A DNA stretch of 64,000 bases from Streptomyces oceani. Lineage in GTDB: Bacteria > Actinomycetota > Actinomycetes > Streptomycetales > Streptomycetaceae. This document shows, piece by piece, positions 28,242 through 35,858 of this stretch (within the stretch, counting starts at the first letter, position 1; each line of letters starts with the position of its first letter). The DNA lies in assembly GCF_001751245.1 (NCBI RefSeq), contig NZ_LJGU01000116.1, positions 1-64,000 on the forward strand, given 5' to 3'. Below the pieces are notes generated by a model that saw only the letters and a program-made list of their open reading frames with translations, ran no database searches and had not been told where the DNA came from. Made by a program: the position numbers and the translations under genes.

Positions 28242-28924
28242 GAGGGGGTGTCCAGCCGGTATCCGACTCCGCGCACCGTACGGATCAGCGTCGGGGACGA
28301 CGGCACGTCCTCGACCTTCGCGCGCAGACGCTGCACGCAGGCGTCCACGAGCCGTGAGTCACCGAGGTAGTCGTGTTCCCACACCAGGCGCAGCAACTGC
28401 TGCCGGGACAGCGCCTGGCCCGGCCGCCGGCTCAGCTCCAACAACAACCGCAACTCGGTGGGCGTGAGTTGCAGATCCTCACCGCTCTTGGTCACGGTCA
28501 TGGCCGCACGGTCGATGACGAGCGAGCCGAAGGAGGCGGAGTCGCTCGCCTCCCGTTCACCGCGCCGCATGACCGCGCGGATACGGGCGTCCAGCACCCT
28601 GCCGTTGACCGGCTTGACGACGTAGTCGTCCGCTCCCGACTCCAGACCGACCACGACGTCGATGTCGTCGCTGCTGGCGGTCAGCAGGATGATCGGGAGT
28701 TGGTCGGTGCGGCGAATCCGGCGGCACACCTCGAAGCCGTTGATCCCGGGCAGCGCCAGATCGAGCACGATCAGGTCGGGCCGCTGCTCGCCGAGCAGCT
28801 TGAGACCGTCCTCGCCCGTCGCCGCGGTCACCACGCGGTGGCCCTGGCGGGACAGACCCATCTCCAGGGCGGTACGTACGGAGTTGTCATCCTCGATCAG
28901 CAACAGGAAAGCCACGCGCGCCAT
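28238..28924 (-). CDS. afsQ1: Response regulator AfsQ1 (OmpR/PhoB type)
   Basis: Protein of 228 residues. Receiver domain with LLIEDDNSVRTALE, phospho-Asp in DLIVLDLALPG, Thr in LPIILLTA and Lys in YVVKPV; C-terminal winged helix LTPTELRLLLELSRRPGQAL and VRGVGYRL. This is very close to my memory of S. coelicolor AfsQ1, a pleiotropic activator of antibiotic production. ATG 28924 is used; GTG 28915 would match the shorter known N-terminus. Divergent sigQ lies 196 bases away, and an AfsQ1-type binding site is in the gap. Confidence 0.95.
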   Translation of the reverse strand: MARVAFLLLIEDDNSVRTALEMGLSRQGHRVVTAATGEDGLKLLGEQRPDLIVLDLALPGINGFEVCRRIRRTDQLPIILLTASSDDIDVVVGLESGADDYVVKPVNGRVLDARIRAVMRRGEREASDSASFGSLVIDRAAMTVTKSGEDLQLTPTELRLLLELSRRPGQALSRQQLLRLVWEHDYLGDSRLVDACVQRLRAKVEDVPSSPTLIRTVRGVGYRLDTPS

Positions 28925-29017
28925 TCTGGCCTATCGCCCCCCGAGACTTCGACCGCGAGGGCGGGACAACCGCGCGTGACAACGGCCACTGATTCCGGAT
29001 ACGGCGCAACCGCGCTT

Positions 29018-29033
29018 GTGACAGCCCTGTGAC
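29018..29033 (+). promoter_or_regulatory. AfsQ1-type binding site GTnAC-n6-GTnAC
   Basis: GTGACAGCCCTGTGAC fits the published AfsQ1 consensus of two GTnAC half-sites separated by six bases. It lies 102 bases before the sigQ start and 94 bases before the afsQ1 start on the other strand, so it may control both. Confidence 0.7.
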
Positions 29034-29119
29034 AGTCGGGGGACCCCGTCATGAAACTGGGCCGCCAGGATATTTCTCAGCAAGCAGGCGAACGGCCGGG
29101 TCCCAGAGGAGGGCGCGAG

Positions 29120-29941
29120 ATGAACACACTGCACAAGGCGACGAACAGCGCAGTCATTCACACGCGTCTGCACGTCTCGACGGTTCCCGCCACCCGGACC
29201 CGCGTATCAGGGGAGAGCGCGGGCCGGGTCGCCGAGAAGTCCGGTGTCACGGGCGGGCGGGGGTGCGCACGTGGCACCGGACGGCAACGTCCACCGCACA
29301 TCAGCGCGGTGGAGAGCCCTGGGGGAGGGGCTCCGGGGGGAACACGGGGGAAGGGCGAGTACGGGGAGGCCGACGCCACGGGGGCGGCGCCGACGGACCG
29401 GTCGGAGGGGGCGGACGCCGAGACGGCGTTCACCGACTACGTCCGAGAGCGCCGGGCCTCCCTGTACGCCACCGCCTATCACCTCACGGGGGACCGGTAC
29501 GAGGCGGAGGATCTGCTACAGAGCGCGCTGTTCTCCACTTACCGGGCGTGGGACAGGATTTCTGACAAGGCGGCCATCGGCGGCTATCTCCGCCGGACCA
29601 TGACGAACCTGCACATCAGTGCCTGGCGGCGACGCAAGCTGAACGAGTATCCGACCGAGGAGCTTCCGGAGTCGCCGTCCGCCGACCACGACGCGATGCG
29701 CGGTACGGAACTGCGCACGGTGTTGTGGCAGGCGCTCGGTCGCCTTCCGGAGACCCAGCGGACGATGTTGGTGCTGCGCTACTACGAGGGCCGGACGGAC
29801 CCGGAGATCGCCGAGATCATGAGCATCAGCATCGGCACGGTGAAGAGCAGCATCTGGCGCTCGCTGCGTCGGCTGCGGGACGACGAGGTGCTCAGCTTCG
29901 GCCGGGACCAGGAGGAGTCCTTCGGCGAACTGGTCGCCTGA
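29120..29941 (+). CDS. sigQ: SigE-family ECF sigma factor SigQ
   Basis: Protein of 273 residues. The C-terminal two thirds hold region 2 (FTDYVRERRASLYATAYHLT, AEDLLQSALFSTYRAWDRI, YLRRTMTNLHISAWRRRK) and region 4 (LPETQRTMLVLRYYEGRTDP, EIAEIMSISIGTVKSSIWRS) of actinobacterial SigE-type ECF factors. A roughly 100-residue Gly/Arg/Thr-rich head precedes them. ATG 29120 is chosen because AGAGGAGGG (29105-29113) stands six bases upstream; the frame extends to 29051 without such a site. No anti-sigma gene is adjacent. In S. coelicolor sigQ is an AfsQ1 target and dampens antibiotic production. Confidence 0.93.
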   Translation: MNTLHKATNSAVIHTRLHVSTVPATRTRVSGESAGRVAEKSGVTGGRGCARGTGRQRPPHISAVESPGGGAPGGTRGKGEYGEADATGAAPTDRSEGADAETAFTDYVRERRASLYATAYHLTGDRYEAEDLLQSALFSTYRAWDRISDKAAIGGYLRRTMTNLHISAWRRRKLNEYPTEELPESPSADHDAMRGTELRTVLWQALGRLPETQRTMLVLRYYEGRTDPEIAEIMSISIGTVKSSIWRSLRRLRDDEVLSFGRDQEESFGELVA

Positions 29942-29956
29942 GGCCGGAAGGCACTC

Positions 29957-30002
29957 AGGTACACGGGGGAAACAGCGGGGGATACGGGGGATACGGGGGA
30001 CG
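29957..30002. repeat. GGGGGATAC short tandem repeat
   Basis: After sigQ the unit GGGGGATAC or a near variant recurs about four times in 45 bases. The 180-base gap to the uridine kinase end holds no gene. Confidence 0.55.
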
Positions 30003-30121
30003 CGGAGCGGGTTCGGCCGGCGGGGGGGCCGGCGGAACCCGCTCCGTCCGTCTGTCCGGCGCGACCCGGAGGTACCTACGCCCGGGGCGCGCCCGGTCGC
30101 GTCCCGCCGCTGTCGGCCCGG

Positions 30122-30760
30122 TCAAGCCTCCACGGAGTCGCGTGGCCGCAGTCCGGTTATTCGTGCCATCGCCTCGTCCCGCCCGCACGGATACGCCCCC
30201 AGGTTCCGGTGCCGCTCCACGATCGCGCCCTCCGCGCGCAACAGGGCCCAGCCGCGGCGGATCAGGAACGGCACCGACTTCCGCCCCTCCCGTACGTCGC
30301 GCAACAGCCGCCGCCGGAAGGTGGCCAGCCGCCCGCGCCGCAGGCAGATCGCGTCGGCCAGCAGGCCCAGTTCGCCGCAGGCTTCGGCGATGTCCGCGGC
30401 GAAGATGCCCTCCGCCACGAACAGTCGGGCCTCGCCCAGGTCCAGATCCGTCGAGCCGGTACGCGAGCTGCTGGCGATGTCGTAGACGGGGACGGTCGTA
30501 CGCCCGTCGGCGCAGAGTGCGCGTACGGCCGTCACCGCGGCGTCGGCGTCCCAGGACCCGGGGGCGTCCCAGTCGGTGCCGCCGCCCGGCAGCCGCGGCA
30601 GGGTCGGGTCGCCGTCCTCCTTGTAGAAGTCGTCGAGTCGCAGCACCGGCAGGCCGGCGCGCGCGGCGAGTCGGGTCTTTCCGGAGCCGGAGGGTCCGGT
30701 CAGCAGGATGACGCGGGCCGGTCGGGGTGCACGGTCGGGGGAGGCGGCGCTGGAGGTCAC
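30122..30760 (-). CDS. Uridine kinase-like nucleoside kinase
   Basis: Protein of 212 residues. P-loop VILLTGPSGSGKTRLAARAG near residues 17-36, LRLDDFYKEDGDPTLP (Asp/Tyr of the substrate site), WDAPGSWD and FVAEGIFAADI are uridine kinase/PRK-type motifs. It would phosphorylate uridine or cytidine to the monophosphate. GTG 30760 is the start; GACAAT lies upstream at about 30776-30771. No nucleoside operator is present here. Convergent with sigQ. Confidence 0.88.
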   Translation of the reverse strand: MTSSAASPDRAPRPARVILLTGPSGSGKTRLAARAGLPVLRLDDFYKEDGDPTLPRLPGGGTDWDAPGSWDADAAVTAVRALCADGRTTVPVYDIASSSRTGSTDLDLGEARLFVAEGIFAADIAEACGELGLLADAICLRRGRLATFRRRLLRDVREGRKSVPFLIRRGWALLRAEGAIVERHRNLGAYPCGRDEAMARITGLRPRDSVEA

Positions 30761-30918
30761 GAGAGCCCATTGTCGGGCATGCCCACGCGCCTGGCACGGG
30801 GCCGTCCCCACCGGCTTCGGCGCGGGGTGTACGAGCCGCACGCGACGCGGTTCGTACGCGCCCGACCGCGGGCGCCGGCGGGGACGGTCGGTACGTCCCC
30901 GAGGCCGAGCGGGAGCCG

Positions 30919-31731
30919 CTACGCGGCCGTCGGGCCGCCCTCCAGCATGGTCTTCAACTCGGACAGGAACACCACCCAGCCGCCGCGCACGCCTTCCAGC
31001 ATCTTGCTGTCCGGGCTGTCGAAACCGTCGTGCGTGATGGTCAGTTTGACGCCCAGCCTCGCCTCCTCGGCCGGCTCGATGTCGAAGCTGACCTTGGACC
31101 GCTCCTTGCGCGCCTCCTCGAACTCCTCGTCCGTGAAGCCGAACATCTCCTGGTGCATGGGCAGCAGCGAGTGCCAGGTGTACGACAGCCGCTTGCCCGG
31201 CTCGGCCTCCAGCACCCGCTGGCCCAACTCCTCGAACTCCCCCTCCGGGTGCCACTTCCAGCGCACCGGCGAACCGACCTCCCAGGTCGACTCGGGTCCG
31301 GTGCCGAGGAAGTAGACCTTGATGAACTCCGGGTCGGTCAGTGCCTCGTAGAGCTTCTCGGCGGTGGTGTGGATATAGATCGTGTAGACGAACTCGGGCT
31401 TGCTCACGGTGGCTTGTCCTTCCAGCGATTGTTTGAGTGTGGAGAGAGCGGCGAGGTGCCCGCGCTCGTATCGGCTGATCCAGCGGTCGGACAGCTCCTG
31501 GATGGGCACCGGGTTGAGGTAGTGCAGCTTCTCCCGCCCGTGCCGGACGACGGTCACCAGTTGGGCCGACTCCAGCACGGTCAGGTGTTTGCTCACCGCC
31601 TGCCGACTCATCTCCAGGCCCTGGCACAGCTCGCGAAGGCTCTGCCCGTTGCGCGCGCTCAGCCGGTCCAGCAGCCGTCGCCGACTCGCGTCACCGAGCG
31701 CCTTGAACACCGCGTCCACGTCGCACCCCAC
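30919..31731 (-). CDS. ArsR HTH - SRPBCC (AHSA1) fusion regulator
   Basis: Protein of about 270 residues. Residues 1-95 form an ArsR winged helix (VFKALGDASRRRLLDRLSAR, QSLRELCQGLEMSRQAVSKH), and residues 110-265 an SRPBCC/AHSA1 ligand-pocket domain (VYTIYIHTTAEKLYEALTDP, RWKWHPEGEFEELGQRVLEA). Such fusions join repressor and ligand sensor in one chain. Start: GTG 31731 (alternatives GTG 31719, TTG 31755). Its promoter carries a palindrome in the spacer (31752-31767), so it is very probably self-repressed. The ligand is unknown, probably hydrophobic. Confidence 0.88.
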   Translation of the reverse strand: MGCDVDAVFKALGDASRRRLLDRLSARNGQSLRELCQGLEMSRQAVSKHLTVLESAQLVTVVRHGREKLHYLNPVPIQELSDRWISRYERGHLAALSTLKQSLEGQATVSKPEFVYTIYIHTTAEKLYEALTDPEFIKVYFLGTGPESTWEVGSPVRWKWHPEGEFEELGQRVLEAEPGKRLSYTWHSLLPMHQEMFGFTDEEFEEARKERSKVSFDIEPAEEARLGVKLTITHDGFDSPDSKMLEGVRGGWVVFLSELKTMLEGGPTAA

Positions 31732-31745
31732 ATCTCTCCCTACCC

Positions 31746-31774
31746 AGATTGGCAACCAAAAGGTTGCATGTCAA
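31746..31774 (-). promoter_or_regulatory. ArsR-SRPBCC promoter with operator in the spacer
   Basis: On the minus strand TTGACA (31774-31769) and CAATCT (31751-31746) are exactly 17 bases apart. The spacer is filled by the palindrome GCAACC-AAAA-GGTTGC (31752-31767). Binding there would physically block the promoter. Confidence 0.8.
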
Positions 31775-31932
31775 GAATGGCCTGCGTCGATCGCCACCGC
31801 TGTGGTCGTTCGTACGGTCCGCCCAGGGCTGCCGTACGCCGGTCCGGCGTGTGCGCGAGCGATCTCCCGCACCTGCGGACCGGACTGCCCGGGGGTTGGT
31901 ACGGGCCGGGCACCGTCGGCCATACTGGCGCC

Positions 31933-32466
31933 GTGGAGCAACGTATTGACCAGAACATGCCGCCCGTGAACGTGGCCGCGAGCGACCCCGCGCGCATCCC
32001 AGGCCTGGTTCCGACGGAGCCGGAGGAGGCGAACGAACGAACAGAGTCCGAGGAGGCCGAGGGGTCCGCCGTGCGGACCCCTGACCCGGATGAAGCGGAG
32101 GCGGAAGCCCCGGCGGACACGGACGCGGACGAGGACGCGGACACGGACGAGGCGACCAGGGGCGAACCGGCCGCCGAGGACACGGACTCGGACGCCGTCA
32201 CCTTCGAGGCCGCCGACCGCCGGGGCGGAGCCCAGGCCGGCCCCAGCGGCATCCACTTCACCCTCGACGACCAGGAGACCTCGTTCACCTGGGAGGAGGT
32301 CGGCTCCGTCGAGCACAAGGTCTCGCTGACCGGGCGCTGGTTCCACGTCGTCGTGAGCACCGTCGGTCATGGGCGCTACCAGGTCGACGTGTCCACCAAC
32401 CGGAAGCGCGCCAAGGAGTGGCAGGGCGAGCTGGAGGCCGTCCTGGACGCCTACTTCGAGGCCTGA
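31933..32466 (+). CDS. Conserved hypothetical protein, acidic N-terminus
   Basis: Protein of 177 residues. The first 100 residues are acidic and disordered with Asp/Glu/Ala/Thr repeats (DTDADEDADTDEA). The last 75 residues form a compact domain: GIHFTLDDQETSFTWEEVGS, KVSLTGRWFHVVVSTVGH, YQVDVSTNRKRAKEWQGELE. I recognise it as a widespread Streptomyces protein of unknown function but cannot name the family. GTG 31933 begins seven bases after CATACT (31921-31926), pointing to a leaderless message. Divergent from the ArsR-SRPBCC gene. Confidence 0.75.
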   Translation: MEQRIDQNMPPVNVAASDPARIPGLVPTEPEEANERTESEEAEGSAVRTPDPDEAEAEAPADTDADEDADTDEATRGEPAAEDTDSDAVTFEAADRRGGAQAGPSGIHFTLDDQETSFTWEEVGSVEHKVSLTGRWFHVVVSTVGHGRYQVDVSTNRKRAKEWQGELEAVLDAYFEA

Positions 32467-32534
32467 TCCCGGTGGGTCGCTCTCCCGGCCCGCGCGGGGT
32501 CGCCGGACGGCTCGGTGCCACCGGAGCGCCCGGG

Positions 32535-33029
32535 TCAGCGGGCCCCCGGGGACGGGTTCGGCACGAAGCCGAAGTCCACCGGCTGTGGTACGGCCCCCGG
32601 CCGACGACCCGCCAGCAGCTCCGCGAGTCGTGGCGGCCACAACGGCTCGGCGGCCACGGCCAGTTCGTCCGGTGACCACCAGTGCCAGCGCAGCATGCCC
32701 TCCGCCGCCAGCACGTCTGCCACGCTCTGGCTCGGCTCCCTGGTCGGCCCGTGCGCCAGGAAGATGTGCTCGTGTTGGCGGACGGGCACGCCCTCCCGGG
32801 TGAAGTCGTGCTCCCAGGTGCACAGCAGCGGGCCCGGCCGTAGGTCCGTCCAGCCGGTCTCCTCCCGCAACTCGCGCTCCGCGCCCGCCCGCGGTGTCTC
32901 ATCCGGCTCGAGGCCGCCGCCGGGCATCGCCCAGTGCACCCCGACCTCCTCGTCGTCGTAACGAAAGAGGAAGAGGGCGTCGCGCGGATCGAGCACGGCG
33001 ATCCGGGCCGCCGGTCGAGGAGTTCGCAT
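32535..33029 (-). CDS. Nudix hydrolase
   Basis: Protein of 164 residues. The Nudix box is complete: GGGLEPDETPRAGAERELRE followed by ETGW near residues 43-66, so the Mg-binding REx2E residues are present. RIAVLDPRDALFLFRYDDEE precedes it. It should hydrolyse a nucleoside diphosphate linked to another moiety; substrate unknown. ATG 33029 lies six bases after TACGCT, indicating leaderless expression; the upstream extension to 33146 is not supported. Convergent with the acidic hypothetical gene. Confidence 0.9.
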   Translation of the reverse strand: MRTPRPAARIAVLDPRDALFLFRYDDEEVGVHWAMPGGGLEPDETPRAGAERELREETGWTDLRPGPLLCTWEHDFTREGVPVRQHEHIFLAHGPTREPSQSVADVLAAEGMLRWHWWSPDELAVAAEPLWPPRLAELLAGRRPGAVPQPVDFGFVPNPSPGAR

Positions 33030-33183
33030 ATCAGCAGCGTAGTCCGGATGGCGCGCCGGTCGGTATCCGGCCGGGATCGCGGGGCTACGACAGCCGGCCG
33101 GGACGCGGCGCTCGTACGGACCTTCCCACGGCGGTCTACACGTCACGGCGGTTCACACGTCAGGGTGCCGCGGCACCGCGGCG

Positions 33184-33696
33184 TCAGGCTTCCGCGTCCC
33201 AGCCGCGCAGGGCGAACGAGGGTCGCTGGCCGCGCAGGTGCTGCCGCAGCGCGCCACCCGTGGAGGGCACGAACTCGGGCGGCAGGGCGTCCGTCGGCAT
33301 CCAGCGGGCCTGCGCGTGCTTCTCCGGCTCGCGGTTGGACAGCTCGCCGCTCCAGTCGTACGTCGCGAAGACCACCGTCAGATAGCTGGTCGGCGCGTCC
33401 ACGCCCCGGGCGCCGTGGATCACATGTGCCAACTCCAGGTTCCCGGAGTCGACCAACAGGCCGGTCTCCTCCCGTAGTTCCCGTATGGCCGTGGCGGCGA
33501 CCGACTCGTACGACTCCCGCTTGCCGCCCGGCAGGTCCCACAGACCGGGGGCGAAACGCGCGCCGTGCGCGCGTTGCACGAGGGCGACCCGCCGCCGTGC
33601 CGTGTCGTGCGCGATCACGGCAGCGACCAGCCCCGCGCGCGGGTCCGTCGGAGGCGCGGCCGGGGACGGTTCGGGCGCGTTCTGTCGGTCCAGCAC
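33184..33696 (-). CDS. Nudix hydrolase (MutT-like)
   Basis: Protein of 170 residues. AGLVAAVIAHDTARRRVALV is strand one, and LWDLPGGKRESYESVAATAI followed by RELREETG is a complete Nudix box near residues 53-80. The GGK variant with WDLPGG resembles MutT/8-oxo-dGTP-type enzymes. GTG 33696 has AGGAAGAG (33712-33705) upstream. It is a second, unrelated Nudix gene beside the previous one, with a 154-base gap and its own ribosome site. Confidence 0.9.
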   Translation of the reverse strand: MLDRQNAPEPSPAAPPTDPRAGLVAAVIAHDTARRRVALVQRAHGARFAPGLWDLPGGKRESYESVAATAIRELREETGLLVDSGNLELAHVIHGARGVDAPTSYLTVVFATYDWSGELSNREPEKHAQARWMPTDALPPEFVPSTGGALRQHLRGQRPSFALRGWDAEA

Positions 33697-33793
33697 GGCA
33701 TGCTCTTCCTGGGCGAGTGGACGGTCCTCCGCCTCGAACTATCCCAGACGGTACTGACAGTGCCCGGTCACGCGCCCCGGGCGAGCAGCGCTG

Positions 33794-34724
33794 TCAACCG
33801 GCGTCGCAGCGCCCCGGCCCGGCCACCCGGGGCGCGGCCAGTTCACGACGTGGCAGCCGCAGCGCGGCACCCTCCCGGCCGCCGTCCAGCAGGGCGGCGC
33901 CGGCGCGCAGCCACTCCGGGTCCGGCTCGACGCCCAGGAATCCGGCGAGCCGCGTGAGTTCGCCGTACGGTTCGCGGACGAGGTCGGCGTAGCTCAGGGA
34001 GGTACGCAACGGCGCCGGTACCCGGGCCGGGGCCGCCGTGCCCAGGGCGGTCAGCTCTGACCAGATGGTGCTGAAGTCGCGTAGGGGCATCGGGCGGTCC
34101 CGCAGGGCGGTCAGGTCGAAGGCGTCGTCCTGGATACCGGCCAGCCCCGGATAGTGCCGCCGCAGGAACCCCGGTTCGAGCTTCTCGAACGAGTCCACTC
34201 GAGGTTGCAGCACGGCGGCGGCCCGGAAGCCCATGTGCCGGCTCCTTGACAGGGCACAGTACGGACCGTCCCGGAAGAGACGGACGAACCGGGCGTACGG
34301 GAAGTGCCGGTGTAGCCGACCCACCATGGGCAGCGAGTAGCCGGAACGTTCCACGACCGTGCGTCGCTCGTCGCCGGTGTGCGCGGCCAGCAGTTGGAAC
34401 AGCCGCTCGTAGTGCTGGGCGACGGGGGCCGCCGGCTGTTTGCGGACGTACGGTGCCGCTGGCGGTCGCGCCGTCGCGGGAGTAGAGGAACTCCGGCAGC
34501 GGCAGCCCGTCCCGCACGAGGCGGTCGAAGTAGCGGTGTGGCTGGTTCAGCAACCGCCAGAAGTCCTCGCCGTCGAGGTCCCCTTCCGGAAGGCAGTCGT
34601 TGCCGAGCACCGAGAAGAACTCGTTCAGGCTGAGCGGCCGCGGATGCAGGTCGACGATCTGGGACAGCGCGGTGGGGCCGCTGCGCCCGGTGCCCACCAC
34701 GAAGGTCAGCGGGAGAGGGGACAT
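33794..34724 (-). pseudogene. Sulfotransferase gene with a frameshift
   Basis: Two adjacent minus-strand frames give one sulfotransferase-like protein of about 310 residues. The first frame starts at ATG 34724 with LTFVVGTGRSGPTALSQIVD (the PAPS-binding 5' loop) and runs to about 34450. The second frame continues QHYERLFQLLAAHTGD, RRTVVERSGYSLPMVGRLH, YARFVRLFRDGPYC and ends at 33794. The join lies between about 34435 and 34457; removing one base, or adding two, restores a single frame. It is either a recent mutation or a sequence error. The intact enzyme would sulfate a small molecule or wall sugar. Confidence 0.75.
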
Positions 34725-34916
34725 GAGACGGAACCCCCCGAGTCGTAGCGCTGCCCGGAGGCCGTGCCGCCATCCGCCGAACCGGAGGCGGCCCCCGCGT
34801 GTGCCCGGGCGATCGGTTCGACAGCGTACGGCACTTCGCCGCCGCCCGATCACCGCCCGGTCGCGGGTCAGTGGGCCTCCTCGGTCACGGCACGGTCGTA
34901 GCTGAGTCGTCCCCGC

Positions 34917-35858
34917 TCAGCTGCCGACCGGGTGCCAGACCGTCTTGGTCTCCAGGAACGGCAGCATCCGTGCGGTGCCCGGGTCGCCGCGCCAGTCCGG
35001 CTCCCGGTCCGGCGCGGGACGTACCACCCGCTTGAGGTTGTCCGCCGCGGCGATCTCCAGGTCGCGCGCCAACTCCGGGCCGGCGCCCGCCAGGTCGATG
35101 GCGTTCACGTCCTGGTGCGCCGCCAGCGGGGTGCCCAGCTCGCTCGCACGCCCGGACAGGACGTTGACCACGCCGCCCGGCAGGTCGGAGGTGGCCAGCA
35201 CCTCGGACAGCGACAGGGCGGGGAGGGGGCGTTCCTCGGAGGGTACGAGCACCGCCGTGTTGCCGGTGACGATCACCGGAGCGAGCACCGACACCAGCCC
35301 CAGGAACGAGCACCGCCGAGGCGCCAGCACCGCCACCACGCCCGTCGGCTCCGGGGAGGAGAGGTTGAAGAACGGCCCGGCGACCGGGTTCGCGCCACCC
35401 GCCACCTGGGCGATCTTGTCGGCCCAACCCGCGTACCACACCCAGCGGTCCACGGCCGCGTCCACCCGGCCGGCGGCCTTCGCCCGGGACAGGCCCTCAC
35501 CGGCGGCGACCTCGCCGATGAACTGCTCCCGCCGCCCCTCCAGCATCTCCGCGATGCGGTAGAGGATCTGGCCGCGGTTGTAGGCGGTGGCGCCCGACCA
35601 GCCGCCGACCGCCTTGCGGGCCGCGACCACCGCGTCCCGGGCGTCCTTACGAGACGCCAGCGGCGGGTTGGCCAGCCAGTTGCCCTTGGAGTCCGTCACC
35701 TCGTACACCCGTCCGCTCTCCGAGCGGGGAAACTTGCCGCCGACGAAGAGCTTGTAGGTCTTCAGCACGCCGATCCGCGCCGACGTGGCCGCGCCCTCGG
35801 TCCCGCCCGCGCGGGAACCGGCCGTGCCGCCCGACTTGGCCGACTTGGATTCAGACAT
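34917..35858 (-). CDS. Truncated aldehyde dehydrogenase-family protein
   Basis: Protein of 313 residues. It aligns by eye with the N-terminal NAD-binding half of aldehyde dehydrogenases (KTYKLFVGGKFPRSESGR, YRIAEMLEGRREQFIGEVA, PTGVVAVLAPRRCSFLGLVS, GNTAVLVPSEERPLPALSLS) and then ends. The ELGGK motif and the catalytic Cys are missing, so it cannot oxidise aldehydes by the normal mechanism. Its ATG overlaps the full-length enzyme's stop by eight bases. The arrangement deoC - full ALDH - half ALDH suggests a partner or structural subunit rather than a decaying gene. Confidence 0.8.
   Translation of the reverse strand: MSESKSAKSGGTAGSRAGGTEGAATSARIGVLKTYKLFVGGKFPRSESGRVYEVTDSKGNWLANPPLASRKDARDAVVAARKAVGGWSGATAYNRGQILYRIAEMLEGRREQFIGEVAAGEGLSRAKAAGRVDAAVDRWVWYAGWADKIAQVAGGANPVAGPFFNLSSPEPTGVVAVLAPRRCSFLGLVSVLAPVIVTGNTAVLVPSEERPLPALSLSEVLATSDLPGGVVNVLSGRASELGTPLAAHQDVNAIDLAGAGPELARDLEIAAADNLKRVVRPAPDREPDWRGDPGTARMLPFLETKTVWHPVGS

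Noticed and set aside
25947..28370. 807-residue frame on the plus strand opposite afsQ2
   Set aside because: Antisense to the afsQ2 sensor kinase and its lipoprotein gene; composition is typical of high-GC shadow frames.
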